NCBI GenBank assembly: GCA_905221605.1
Contig: CAJNDS010001213.1
Coordinates: forward strand, 562,879 to 626,878
DNA: 64,000 bases
Origin: Symbiodinium natans
Taxonomy: Eukaryota > Sar > Dinophyceae > Suessiales > Symbiodiniaceae
Direction of reading: 5' to 3'
The notes under the pieces were generated by a model, which did no database searches, had not been told where the DNA came from, and was given only the letters and a program-made list of their open reading frames with translations. The number at the start of each line of letters is the position of its first letter. The first letter of the stretch is position 1. Both the position numbers and the translations under genes were made by a program. Of the stretch, positions 26,032 to 38,367 are shown piece after piece.

Positions 26032-26928
26032 CTAGACCAACTCTTGAGTCAGCGAACAAGTAGCGGGCTTGCTAAGTCGTTCTGCTGTGTCTGGCTCATC
26101 TGTGTCCTGAAAGAGGGAGTGGCGGAAGGGCTCACATGTGAATTCCATGCATCTTCGAGTGCAGCGCCAGGCGAAATGGACGCTGCTTTGGTCCTGAAAT
26201 GCGAATCTCGAGTCCTTCCATGCAGTGCTTAGCGATGGTGAGGAACCACTGGCCTTCGCCAATCGTTCCCCTTGCTCCACGCTGTATGCCTGGGTCAAAC
26301 TCAGTGTCAGACATGCAAGCGTGCCTAAACTACAAACAGAAACATGCTTCAACGGAAACCTGCCTACTTCAGTCTCGTCCTCTTCCTCTTTGGGTTCACC
26401 AAGGAGCAGATCCCGGCACTTTCTCAAGGCCTGTGCCACTGTGGCGATCTGACCGAGCCCTTTGATGCCCATTGATGCGCAAAGGACTGGGTTCGCAACG
26501 ACGCGCTCCTCTTCTCTATCCTTGAAGCGGCCTAAGTTGCTAAGTTCGTCACTAGGTGAAACCTCCACTACGCATGTATGCACGCGCTTGTGTTTCGAGC
26601 GCTCTATCGGCATATCAAGCCAGACAAATTCGCGGCCAAGTAGAACCCTGAGCAAAGCAGAAAGCGATATACCATTTTGTACCGAGTTCGAAAGCGCTCT
26701 GTGCGTACGGTCACAGCGTAGCGGTGAAGGGTCTTTCGAATGAAGCTCCGGCTGTTCCAGCCTTTTCTCCAATCTTGTCACCGAAGCAAAAACTTTGTTC
26801 TGTCCGAGCAGACCTGTTGTGACAGCGGCACCGGGAGGACTCCCCGAAAGGACCACCTGGAACATTGGCTCCATCATTCGTCGATCGATGTACCAACGTA
26901 GCCGGCTCCGCCGCATGGCTCTCCGCAC
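26032..26928 (-). CDS. long unidentified open frame downstream of truA
   Basis: An uninterrupted 298-codon minus-strand frame, unusually long for chance in host DNA of this composition. It lies about 110 bp beyond the truA stop on the same strand. It contains helical and charged stretches such as VLLGREFVWLDMPIERSKHK and a Glu-rich run. I recognise no domain, signal peptide or catalytic motif. It may be one coding exon, or an exon that reads into an intron at the poorly structured 5' end. The position fits a one-directional gene array. Confidence 0.35.
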   Translation of the reverse strand: MRRAMRRSRLRWYIDRRMMEPMFQVVLSGSPPGAAVTTGLLGQNKVFASVTRLEKRLEQPELHSKDPSPLRCDRTHRALSNSVQNGISLSALLRVLLGREFVWLDMPIERSKHKRVHTCVVEVSPSDELSNLGRFKDREEERVVANPVLCASMGIKGLGQIATVAQALRKCRDLLLGEPKEEEDETEVGRFPLKHVSVCSLGTLACLTLSLTQAYSVEQGERLAKASGSSPSLSTAWKDSRFAFQDQSSVHFAWRCTRRCMEFTCEPFRHSLFQDTDEPDTAERLSKPATCSLTQELV

Positions 26929-27039
26929 TGGGCTTCCATTTCTTCAGTCCAAGATTGCTCATGATCTTGATGGCTCAGCTTCGGACGCCGAGATTTTCGT
27001 TCCCGCATGGCTTGCTGAGGTCAACAATTCCACATGCGT

Positions 27040-28381
27040 TCAGACGCGTTCATTTGCCTTGCAATTCAGATCGAATGGGTAGATGACTTCATCCAGTTGA
27101 AGACCTTCCGGAGGTGCAGTCGGTATCTGACGGCGGTTGGCCAACTCCAAGCTGGAAGCTTCCAAGCGACCTTTGCCCACTTCGACAAGTCCGCCCACAA
27201 TCCGCCGAACCATCTTGTACAGAAACCGCTCCGATACTGCAAATATGAAAATCTGGTCTGGTCCTTTCACGTGCATGGAGAGATCCACAGACTTGACATT
27301 GGATCCATGGTAATCTGGGTCGTTCTCCCCAGTACTGAAAGCAGAATAATCCATTTCTCTACCACTGAGCGCTTCGATGGCCTTCTGAACAGCTTCCAAA
27401 TCAAGATCGCCACAAAGCCAGCAGCGTCGCGCGTCGAAGGGCATCACCAAGCTTGTCGTCGAGAGTCTGTAGGAGTACTGCTTCTTCTTGGCGGTGAGTC
27501 TGGAATGAAAACCGCTGGGCGCGAGGCCAAGCTCTAAGGGCAAGATCGCCTTGGGAAGCGTCAGCCTGAGCCGACGGAGAGCTGCCTCAGCATCCAGACG
27601 GCTGTTGCTGTTGGCCCACCTTGATGGTGCCTCGAAGTGGCAAACTTGACCTGGAGGGTCACCGTTTTCACCGTTTTCACTGCTTACCAAAAAGGCCAAA
27701 ACAGGGGAGCGAACCAACCTCCCAAAAAACAGTGGAGCCTTGTGCCTTGTGCATGCACGCCGCTGTCTGTGCGAGAGGCCCCCACGGTGCGAATGCTGCT
27801 TCGAAATACCAATGAGAGCGCCTTGTCGACTTCGCCTTGGATCGTCCGCACCTCCTTCAGGGATCAGCATGGCTCCAATATTCAACAATGCTACCATCGC
27901 ATCTGGTTGCATAACAAAGGCTGGCCGCAGCTGGCCGAAATCCGGAGGCAGGGTCCTCAACACCCTAAAACCCTAAATACCCTGAAACCTCAAGACCCTG
28001 AAGCCCTAAATACCCTAAAACCCGAACCCAAGACCACAAAACCCTACAGACCCTAAACTTTCAAGACCCTAAGGCCCTTTATAGGCCCAAACCCTCAAAA
28101 TGCCCTAAACACCCTGAACACTCAATACTCCCGCTCCCGCCCCCCTCCCAGCGCGACCCACCCAGCCTCACCCGCCTCACGCACCCCACAAACCACCCCC
28201 CCGTTCCCCTGACACGCTCACTTTCAAACAACCAAGAGCCCCACCCCCCCAAAGAAAACGAGGAGATTTGTGTGAACTGCTAACAAGGCAAACACTTTCT
28301 GATTGCCTCGGATTGCTTCTGCCAACCCGCGTAGTCCGTGCCGTCGTAGGCGAGCCGTATCCACCAGAGCTCCAAAGACAT
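27040..28381 (-). CDS. truA: tRNA pseudouridine synthase A, three exons
   Basis: TruA converts uridines in the tRNA anticodon arm to pseudouridine. Exon 1 (28381-28307) encodes LAYDGTDYAGWQKQSE. Exon 2 (27851-27746) encodes VRTIQGEVDKAL and the catalytic motif ASRTDSGVHAQ, with the nucleophilic Asp. Exon 3 (27650-27040) encodes VCHFEA, FHSRLTAKKKQYSYRL with the conserved Tyr, FLYKMVRRIVGGLVEVG and the C-terminal APPEGLQLDEVIYP. The joins keep frame and give GWQKQSE+VRTIQ and HAQG+QVCHFEA, the same spacing as bacterial TruA. The product is 263 residues, close to the bacterial length. Both introns read AG|GC...AG|G (455 and 95 bp). The frame stays open upstream to 28579, so a longer N-terminus, for example a targeting peptide, is possible. 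Confidence 0.95.
27957..28100. repeat. degenerate telomere-like repeats inside truA intron 1
   Basis: About 140 bp made mostly of CCCTAAA, CCCTGAA and CCCTAAAAC variants. The perfect unit equals the TTTAGGG-type telomere repeat used by dinoflagellates and plants. The block lies between truA exons 1 and 2, so it is interstitial rather than a chromosome end. Confidence 0.85.
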
Positions 28382-28399
28382 GCTCGATGTGTTGGTTTG

Positions 28400-30800
28400 T
28401 GTTGGATGTGCTGGCGGCTCCGCCTGACCAATTTTGATGCTTGGCATCAGGGCCCTCACCCTGGCAGCCCCGACCCAGCAAGCGAACCCGCAAACGTTGC
28501 AGCTAGCAGCGAGAGTATCGGGACCCCAGTCTGCAAGGCAGCCGTATGGCTTGCCCGGCTTGCTCTGACCATCTGACATCCTTTGAATCTACCTGCTATC
28601 TTGAAACAGGTCTCTGCCCTGACAGCCTGCACGGCTCTGCGGGAAAGTAGGGAAGAGCCCGACTGGTCTAAACGCTGGCAGATGCCCCTGAGGGGCTGGC
28701 GAAGTGTGACCTTCTTACCGGCTAAGTCCCTCAGGAACTGGCTTCCGGAAGTAACCTGCCATAGGCACAATAAGCCCGGCTCATGCTCAAGATCTATTGA
28801 CTTCCCTCGCTCCCAAGACTCCCAATCACAAGCCCAAGCACCTTGTTGGTTGCTTCTTTCATGGCAGATGTGAAATGCTCCAGGTTGCCTTACCACGACT
28901 CACTAACAGCAGTAGCCTGTTCAAATCAGGTCTTTCGTCTTCGTGGATCTTGCGACGTCATGCTTGGACTCTTTGCGCTTTCTACTGGATGGCTCTGGCC
29001 TTGAGCCTGCAGCGGAATTTGGTACTATCGGCAGGTCGTGGGATAGGCCGCGAGCCGAACCGCCAGCTTGCCAGCTCTTATTTCTTAACGCACGACTCAA
29101 GCAAGATTCAACGAAATCTTTGTGAAACTCGAACTGAACCGAGCTAGTAGCATTAGCAGAGCCTCGAATCTTTGGAGGCTGAGGACTGGCAAACATGCCA
29201 GGACACTCTTGGACATTGTGACATTCTTGCAAATCACGATCTTGGATTTCCGAAGGTCAGCCTGGCCAATGAAGCAACGAGAGCAGAGACCAGCCGAAAT
29301 CTGCTTCGGATCCACTCGTGAAGAACGGGCGAAGACATCTCAAGGTCTGGACTTCTGTAGGTTGCCCACAAAGTTGGATTGAAGCGTACACCTTTTACGG
29401 CTCAAGTCAAACGCAACAACCTCGAAGTTCAAGGCTACTGCCCCAGTGCGAGGGCAAGTCGTCCCTGTAAGTTCAGAGCTGGAGTGCTTGCAGATCGGCC
29501 TGAAGCAGTGAGCCATCAGGGGCAGGGCCAACGCTACCCACAACGCACTGGGATGGCACCTCGTTAGCCTGATGAGGGCTTTCCGGTTGAACAGCCTGCA
29601 AGTTTTCCAAGAACCAGTACACATACCACTTTCGGCTCCGGCCGGTGGAGTCCCCAGGCCTCTATCGCGGTCCGCAGCCTGATTTCCGAGATTGCCCAGA
29701 CAAAGCAAAACATGATGGAACACGCTTGGAGTGAGGCCATCGACATCTGTTCTCGAGCCACAGCCGCCTGAAAAATTCAGGCGGGCAACCGTACAGCACT
29801 TCAAAGGCATGGGAGAAGCGCAGGACATGCTGGGAGAAAGAGAACACGGTGCATCACTGGGCACGCAGGCACCTGTTGGTACAAAGAACCGTCTGCCAAT
29901 TGTCCAGCACCAAGCGCTTGGTGCACTTTTGCCACTCCGAAGTTTGCCGCCTTAGTTCTTTGCCCGTTCACAGTCTGCCGTAACTGGAGGAGACAGGGAA
30001 GTTCCCTTGGACACGGACTGCTCAATTGCGTGGCCGCGGCGCTTTCCTAAGATTGTTGAGGAGCATGCCTTGCACCTCTGCACCAAACACCTGTGCTAAC
30101 CCTCAAAGATCCGCACGGCGATGCCGCGTGCGGGACACCTTGGAAATCTGGCATATTCACAGCACGGGGCGAACCAATTGCGCAGCCGGCAGACCATTGT
30201 GCGCTTCATCTGAATGCTGCTCCAGAAACTCGGATTTCATGCGCCGCCGCACGCCAGGCGACCAATAGCTGAGCTATGTCACCTCAGCGAAGGCTTGACA
30301 GCCCATAGAGGAACCGGGATGGAGAACTGTTCTTGGTAGCTTGCCATTCTGACGCTGACGAGAGTTTGCGCGAAGGCTCCTGCGCACCAGAAGAAGGAAT
30401 GCTGCCACCTCACGCCCCAATCAAGATAGTCACCTCTCCATCCAGCTGTCACGGACGAGGGATTCCAATCTCTGCTGAGCTTCTGGTCCAGTCTGAACCT
30501 ACCCAACCAACATGCGGACTGTGCCTGGACCTTGTGCTTCTGACCCCCTTCTGACCACTTCCAAGTGCAAGGCTTCGTTGGAAGCCTCCTCGAGGGGAGC
30601 CTGCTTTCGTGCAAGACAGCTTGTCTCACCACAAGCCCTAGCCGTCTTAGGCCCACAGCCAGCCTCGGCCTTTGCAAACAGGCCTTCCTGCATGGCAAAG
30701 CTGGTATGACAGCATCTGACTACTAGCAAGGATCAAAACCATGCCCGCTTAGAGCCTCCAAGTTGGAGCATGCTGACATGAAGCAAACTCAATTGGAGGC
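28400..30800. other. host sequence with weak exon-like segments
   Basis: Minus-strand pieces near 29310-29230 (DPKQISAGLCSRCFIGQADL) and 29160-28960 (FHKDFVESCLSRALRN and a Lys/Arg-rich tail) read like protein but match no family I know. Nothing can be called with confidence. Confidence 0.3.
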
Positions 30801-30810
30801 GGTTTGAACT

Positions 30811-31548
30811 CTAACGCTCCTGTGCCCATGCCAGGAAAGCATCCCGAAGGTCCTCGGCAAGATTTACGAGGCACGTATGCAACAGATGTGACGGCATCCA
30901 ACTCATGGTGCTACCCTCCAGCCTCAAAGTTTTGCAGTGTGGAAATGGACCGGTAGGTCCAACTCCTGAGATCGGAACTTGGCAAGTTAGGATGGACTCT
31001 GTGGCCTGAGCCAAGCAATTCCACCTGAAACCCTGGCCTGAGAGAGGAGGCGTGCCAAACGATTCTTCGATGAAGCAAACTTGCTGCTTCCTCCTTCTGG
31101 ATTGTCGAAACTGCGAATCCATGAGAACTAGACGACCAGCCGCCTATGTATGCAGCATAGGTTGGCAACAAAAACAACATGGCCGGGAAACTGGAAAACC
31201 GCTCCTCGTCATTCCACTGCTCACAAACCTTGGGCGTCTGCCGGCAGGCTACCGATAGCAACAAACAGCCTGGCAGTCCCGCATTCACCCTCAGGACTCT
31301 GGCAACTTTGACCTGGCCCCGGAGAAGTTCCGCTTGATGCCCCCTGCAGCAGACTGGTTCGTAAACTTCCACAAGTACTCGGCATGGCTGAGCCACGACA
31401 CGCAAGCACAAAGCCAAGAAGGCACACAGCAAAAACAAAGTACGATGACAACGAAAACTGTCATTGCTATTGTTGCAAGTAATATGTTACCGCATGGCAT
31501 GAACATTCTAGGACCGGAAAAACCTTCTTCTCGTTGAAGTCGAACCAT
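30811..31548 (-). CDS. exon-like segments, possible membrane protein
   Basis: A minus-strand frame starting at 31548 contains a long hydrophobic stretch (about 31490-31400, ILLATIAMTVFVVIVLCFCC) that would span a membrane. A second frame ends at 30811 with HTCLVNLAEDLRDAFLAWAQ, a typical helical C-terminal end before a stop. Whether the two belong to one spliced gene is not established, and no family is recognised. Confidence 0.25.
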
Positions 31549-33921
31549 GACAGCTTATCAATTGAACCCAACCAGCAAGTCATTGCAGTTTCCGACAGCT
31601 TCGGGAACCCGAGCCCAGAAATATGCGGAGAGTTACGGGTGTGGAATAGCGCCGGTCTGGATTCCTAGGGTGCCCCCTAGGGTGCCCATTCCTAATGTCC
31701 GCACATTGCCTGAGGGACCGTGTGAGCAAGCCGGCTCGTCTCGCTTGCAAGCAAGCAGATGGGAATGGGAATTCTTTTTCCCAGGCTGTAAATGAACTTC
31801 AGTAAAACGAAATGAGTCTGAACCGTGCCGAAAAGTGTATCCGCCAGACTTAGCTCAGAGAGCACTCAGTAAACTCGCAAAAGAACACAGCAGCAGACTT
31901 GAGTTGCTTGAGTTGCTAACCCAAAACAGTGGCAATCGCTTTCGCCCTTGCCTTCAGCCATACAGTTGTGAATTTCACACAATTCAAAGACTCAAGAAGC
32001 GATTGCTTCGACCGGTGAATGGAAGGTGGTGGAAGCTGCTTTGCTCGCATCTTCACACCGACAATTGAGGTAGGAGGGTCGGTGTCTCAAGTTGAAGACA
32101 AAGCAGACAGTTCACACGCAGGCTACAGACATGTGCTTGCATGTTGCGCAGCAAGGCAAGATCGCGTGCTAAAGAAAGACCCATAGTCTTGATTGGTAGA
32201 AGTTGGCAGATGCACGATGACTTCATAGATGCCCAGTCGCTCAACTAATCAGACCAGCATCAAGAAAGCACGGCACCGTGCACGTCGCCTCTGCCATGCA
32301 CATAAGGCGTTGTGAAGCAGGCAGCGCGAGCGGCCTCGAGATTGCAAGGAATGCAGAGAGACGGATAGGAGAACTTTGCTACAGAGATCTACAGAGTGCA
32401 GAGTAGCGAAAAAAGAAAGAGCCGCAAAGGTCCATGCAAAGCAAAGGACTGTAGTGCCTTCTTCCAATCGCTTCCACAGAGTTTGATGGAGCTGCTCCTC
32501 AAGCCACAGGTCTACTGAGTCCAGTATTTGCTACGAGTAGCATCATTGCAGGATCGCCAGAACTGCAGCTGCACAGCTGACTTCCATTGCTCGGGGATAT
32601 GTAACTCCCAAGGCATCCCCTCGTCCTTTTTACGAACTTCATGTCGTTTGGAGAGCGTCTTGGAACTCTCTGCCTGAAGTCTATCAAAGCAAGCTTTAAA
32701 GAGATCACGCGGGCCCAACGCCAGCCTCAATCATGGAAGAAAGCGTAGCGGCCGCCCACACGTGCAGACAGAACTCTAGCAACCTCAGCTTGGCTTTCTC
32801 TGGCACTTCTTAGAGAAGATGAGGACACAAAAAGTCAGAGAGAGGACACTTGACAGTTGGCCTCCTCTGTTCGTGACCCTCGCCGTGTTCATTTTGTTGT
32901 GCATGCGTCTAACTGCCTGCTCGGCAGCATGCTTACTTCTGTGAGGCCTTCGGTGCGGCGGTGTTGGTGGCGATGTCATGGCACTTACGTTGGTGCTGGC
33001 AGCGCTAGTGCTGGCAGCGCTGCCGCGTGCTTCCTGTTCAGAGCAGCAAAGCTGCTGACAACTTTCCTCTCGCATCTGAGCAAAAGAGAAAGGCTGGTCA
33101 GCTGCCCAGCCAGTTCCGCTTTCACAACGAAGTCTGTTGCATGCACGGCTGCACATTCGGAGCTGGCGATCAGGCGGAATGTCATGTCTGTCATCAAATC
33201 GAGATTAAATTTGACCTAAGGATTCTCTATGAGAGAGCCCCGAAATTTCCTAGTCTCCATTTAACCAAGCCGAAGTGCCAAGGTCGGTAAGTCGAGTTGC
33301 CTCTACCAGTAACATGAGCACGCCCCCGCAGATTCTGGAATCTGGAACGTTCTACAATCGGAATTCCACGTCAGACCCAACAACCGCAGATGTCAACTAC
33401 ATCACAGGAGACATTAAGCTGTATTAAATGCTGTCTGCACAAAATGCCTTCGTGCCCCTGGCCAGAAGCGGATTATTGCACCGTTGTATGTCCCCACTCC
33501 ACTCTGGATTGGATTCGTTGCAACTTTCATAAAACGGTTGCGCTACCTGGCAATCTTCCACACTGTAACGCCTGAACTCTTCGTGCGATGCAACAAACTG
33601 TGAAAGGCCGTATGCTCAAATTCAGTCTCCTCTTGTCACATCGTCATGGTGTGGTACATGTGCTGACCGACACAGCATTTTTCTGTACTCGACTGTCCTT
33701 CCCACAACCATGTTACGGCCGTCTATTCCGCAGACTTAGACGTGCTTTCCGCAGCCTGCCCGCACACAAGACTGTTGCACTATGCAATTTAACTGGACCG
33801 TATCTCTCTGAAACAGCTCCGGCCACAAATAGCCGAGGGCTCAATAAGACTCGGAGACATTTGCCCTGCCGTTTTCGCAAGAAAGGTAAGAAAGGAAGTA
33901 ACCTGAGGTAGCCGGAAACTG

Positions 33922-34122
33922 TCACCGGGTGTCCGACCAGCCCTTGCACTTGAAGATCTCCATTGCCGCAATGGCCCGCCACAGGCCTGCCAGCGCAACC
34001 ACCAATGCCACCAGCACCTTCATAATCGTCCTGATCGGCGCCTCTAGTCTGAGCAAAAGCTGAGACACGTGCGCAGGATTCGCTTGGATGTGGATGATGT
34101 GATGGCGCGCTTCCAATCCCAC
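33922..34122 (-). CDS. exon-like segment with one hydrophobic helix
   Basis: A minus-strand frame holds HVSQLLLRLEAPIRTIMK followed by a hydrophobic helix (VLVALVVALAGLWRAIAAM). It could be one exon of a membrane protein. The overlapping plus-strand frame at 34069-34512 also looks protein-like, so the true strand is unsure. Confidence 0.2.
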   Translation of the reverse strand: MGLEARHHIIHIQANPAHVSQLLLRLEAPIRTIMKVLVALVVALAGLWRAIAAMEIFKCKGWSDTR

Positions 34123-34599
34123 CTACGACGGGTTTCCAAGCGGAGCGCAACTAGCAGGCTTCGGCTTTGCAAATTGGAAGCCACAAGCCAAATAGGAAAC
34201 ACAAGCGCTTCGCTTCTCATCAACCCCCACGTACCCTCACTGTACCGCTCAGCATCCACAGACAATGTGGCGAAGTGCCAGGGTGTGATTGCAGGTGATG
34301 ACAAAATGACACCGACGTTATCACATGAGCTTCTCATGATAGAGGGCATGTTTAAGGCTCGTGCAGGAATAGCCGCATCCAGTTCGGAGATCCCACGGAT
34401 CCTCAACCCCGAAAACGAAAGAGCACAGTGCCTGAAGAATGAAGTTTCAGGGCTCTTTCGAGAAAGCCCAATTCTGGGGACGGCCCGTCTTGAATCTTGG
34501 GATCGGGCCTGAGGCCATGAAGGAGAATGCTTGCTCACGGTACCTGAGATGGTCAACATTGGTCAACTCTGGCCCACAGAAACGCGAAATTCGATCTGT

Positions 34600-37500
34600 G
34601 GCAGCCTGGCTGTGGTCAGCTCAGCTTGGCTTTGCCGCCGCCGCCGCGCTTCAAGTTTGTCCTGTTACTTATGCGACTTGTGGAGCTACAGGCGAAGCAT
34701 TGTTAAGTCCAGATGGCCTCTGATGCCTGACGTAGCAGGACTACCTGCTTGTGGCGTTTCTCCTGTCACGTGTAATCCGGTCACAGGAGAGCCAAGTTCG
34801 GTGACATGACCAGCCTTGAAGGCCAAGCGATGCCATCTTTGAAACACCAAGAGCAGACTTCCCTCGTTCAAAGAATTGAACAGCACCTGGCTCGCAGCGC
34901 CAAATCCTCAGAACACCCCCAGCTGTCGGAAAGTGTGGCAGCGGCCTGCGCAGCCTTCGATTGAGCAGCTCGCTGCCGCTCAAGCGCCGAATCTGTCGAC
35001 ATCTCCTCCTGTACCTCTGCCACTGCCAAACACAGAAAGCAAACTGCCAGGGCCTTTGGCAAGCCTCGGCTTTGCGCTGCAGGTCCTGACACACATGTCA
35101 TGAAGGTGGATGCCCAACGAAACACCAAATCAAGCCTACTTGAGGGTTCCAGCCGAGGCCCCCAACGAAGCTAACCCTGGGTTCGGCTTTCTTCGAACTA
35201 TGATTCGGAAACTAAGATTCGTGTTAGAGACATCATCAACTCCCCAGCACACCCCCTTACGCCACCGCACTAGACACCCTAGATCCGAGCGTGAACACAA
35301 TCCCGCGGACGATGGGATGGACGCTCCCGCAGTCTGCCGCAGTTTGATGGGGGATTGTGTAAGTTGCTGCATTGCCCATGCGCCTTTTGCCGTCACCGAC
35401 AACGCTTAAGTACATCGCGGCTCAGCTGGTATGCTCTGAGGGCGTGACTTGCGCCGGCTTCGCCGGGCGGGAGCAAACCTCCCCAAGGTATTGTGGCCTT
35501 TGTGTTGGAAGGTGGCGAGTGCCACCACCATTTTGCAGCGCCTTTCGTTGGTAAGTCCAGTAAAGCTCAGTGGTTTTCATGTGTACGGCCAAGTTCTGGC
35601 GGGGATCCTTCCGCGGTCCTGCCGCCTTTCGCTTTAGCCCCAGTCTTCCGGATCCAGTGTCAATGTAGCTGAGGGTGCTATGACAGCAGCGATGCATAAT
35701 GAGGAAATTCTCACATTCTTACTTGGATGTTACACGAAAGCGTGCGTGCTTACTTGGATCGCACGACCGGACGTTGGAAGAGCAAGGGTGCAGTGACCTA
35801 AACCCTAAAAAATCGTCAGCGAAAAGAGGCGGAACCAGCACGAGTGGGCACTTGTTGAAGTGCCAGGTCAAAGGCCTTGGGGTGTTCTCGACTGTCGAAT
35901 GCGGTATGGGCCCAACATCATTGCGCCGCGAGCGGGTGTGTAATGTGCCGTGTGTGGAGGTTGTGCGGCAAGGCAGGTGGTCACTGTGTTGATGTTGTTT
36001 CGATGGAAAAGCCCTGAATCCAAACCGTAAACCCCAAGCCAACATCGAGAAGCACTGTTGAAGCTGAAGTGCGTATTATTCACCCTGAATAGTGAATCAC
36101 CATCCAGTACTTGGTTCATGACGTTGAACATTGAGCAACCCCCGAGCAGTCGGAAGCTTCTGTCTCACCAAGGTGGCATCTTAAGCTATGACGCTCCCAA
36201 GCCCTAACCTCGAAACCCGCCCCCAAGCCACACTATCACCTTCCATGATCTTTCAGAATCTATCACCTTTGATTGGCCCAACTTACAAGCTGTGCCGCTA
36301 TGCCGTTTCCATTCATGTAGGGCTGCAAACCTGTACGGCTTCAAGGTGTGTGGATACTCACTTACTGCCTAGAGGATTCGGACACTCCTCGAAACCTGGC
36401 CTGGCTTCTGTGCTCGGAGTTTGCGGCACGAAGCGGCATTTCCCACAGGGGGACCAAGAGCTCAACAGCCAGTCCCGACAAGCCTGGGAGTTTAGACATG
36501 AAACAGACATGGTAAACAACCATGGCAACTTGATGGATGTCATACCCCGAGCTCAGCCCCTCTGTCGCAAGAAAGACTTGCGCGTTGCCATCTGAAGGTA
36601 TGGCGACGCTCGTTGTTTGTGCCCTAATTCTGGGAATCCTTGGGAGTACGTGGCCGGGTTGATAGAGAAGAAAGGTGAAAGAAAATGGAGGCAAGGGGCA
36701 GAGCTGATACATGCCCCTGAAATGCCCTCTTTCACATGTAAAGAAACAAAAGACTTTACAGCGTGCGTGTTTTGATCCGTCGTTTTTCCATGTTGTGCGT
36801 CGGGAGAGAGGGCAAAGGATTGAAGCACACTCTCATGAAGGCGGCAGACTGACAGCAGACTGCAGCCCGCAATCGATGGCACATGGTGTCCTGCCACTGT
36901 CGCTCCCTCTTGAAGGCTGCTGTTAAGGCACCTCAGTTGAAATTTCACATTGCCGACATGGGTTGAAGGCCTTGGACTTGCTAAGAAGGCGGCTGATCCT
37001 CCATGAAACAAGCACAGCTCGGAAAAGCTTCAGCGTGCAGTAGAAAGCCCAGGCGCTGGCAACCTTCCGAGGCGTCCGAAGTCGACCATATAAGGATACG
37101 CCCGTGCAAATTTTGACAGAAGACAAGCATGAACAGCAACAGATCAGCTACAATCATGCAGAATTCGTTACATGTATGTCTTCTACTTTAACTGCTCAAA
37201 TCTTTTGCTGACTATTTCATCTAACCTCATGAGCGAAGTGAATCGCGGCTCGATCTTTCACGCCGTGTTAATCTCTATGTCATGCACTTCGTAATATCGC
37301 TTGCAAAATATACGACATGCGTTCATTTCACTGATTTCTACTTGCCAATCCCGGCCTCCCGTGCAGCCTGTCGAGCGGCTAGCATAGAATGATGCTGCCG
37401 GACCTCACAGTTGAGTGTCGACACATCCAGATCCAAGAAATGCGGGCACGGAACATGATGCTCGCAAAAAGCAGCATTTCGACTCAGCCATGAGCAAACC

Positions 37501-37850
37501 AATCCTTCCAGGCCACATCTCATACGGGCGTTCACACGCTCAGGACTTGCTCAACTTGCTCAGGCCTCCATATGCCGCCGCTGGCTAACGAGGCCGGCAC
37601 ATGATGCTCGCACAGCCTCAGGAGTCGGAAGACGCTTTTAACTTTTCGAAATGACCGAGGACATCTGCCTGCAGCCTGTCGAAAACATCGCTGCCAGCCT
37701 GCGGCAAATTTCCAGCTGTCCTCTCACAAGCACGGAAACCAAGATGCATCCCGCCTCCCTGCAACCCGAGTTCCTGCGAAAAGTAGACCATGCCTCGACA
37801 CCACCAGATAATGCATCTTATTGCAGCAGACATCGATCTTACTATCTGTC
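34600..37850. other. host sequence without a recognised gene
   Basis: One Ala/Gln-rich coiled-coil-like segment on the minus strand near 35040-34930 is the only protein-like signal. No family, RNA gene or repeat stands out. Confidence 0.35.
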
Positions 37851-37857
37851 TTCGATG

Positions 37858-38267
37858 TGAGTGTGCGTGTGTGCGTGTGTGCGTGTGCGTGTGCGCGTGT
37901 GTGCGTGTGCACGTGTGCATTTGCGTTTGTGTTTGTGTGTGGGTGTGGGGGTAAGTGGGTGTGGGTGTGTGGGTGTGGGGGTGCGTGTGCGCGTGTGCGC
38001 AAGTGTGGGTGTGTGGGCATGTGGGTGTGTGTGCGCGCGGGCGCGTGTGAACGCGTGTGCGCGCGAACGCGTGTGGGCTTGTGCGCGTGTGCGCGTGGGC
38101 GCACGGGCGCGCGCGCTTGCGCGCACTCGGGGGTGTGTGGGTGTGTGGGTGTGTGGGGGTGTGGGGGTGTGGGTGTGTGGGTGTGTGGGTGTGTGGGTGT
38201 GTGGGTGTTTGGGGGTGTGTGGGTGTGTGTGGGTGTGTGTGGGTGTGGGTGTGTGGGTGTGTGTGGG
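37858..38267. repeat. long GT/GTGCGC/GTGTGGG simple-repeat tract ending in an assembly gap
   Basis: About 410 bp of GT-rich, partly alternating purine-pyrimidine sequence (GTGCGC) that changes into GTGTGGG units and runs into the N gap. All long open frames across it are artefacts of the repeat. Confidence 0.95.
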
Positions 38268-38367
38268 NNNNNNNNNNNNNNNNNNNNNNNNNNNNNNNNN
38301 NNNNNNNNNNNNNNNNNNNNNNNNNNNNNNNNNNNNNNNNNNNNNNNNNNNNNNNNNNNNNNNNNNN
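38268..38367. other. assembly gap of 100 N
   Basis: Exactly 100 N, the usual placeholder for a gap of unknown size. The simple repeat on its left probably stopped the assembly. Adjacency of the left and right parts rests on scaffolding, not on read sequence. Confidence 0.98.

Noticed and set aside
29340-29864. Retrotransposon integrase or polymerase remnant
   Set aside because: A few residues resemble such proteins (EVLYGCPPEFF), but no catalytic motif or consistent frame supports it.
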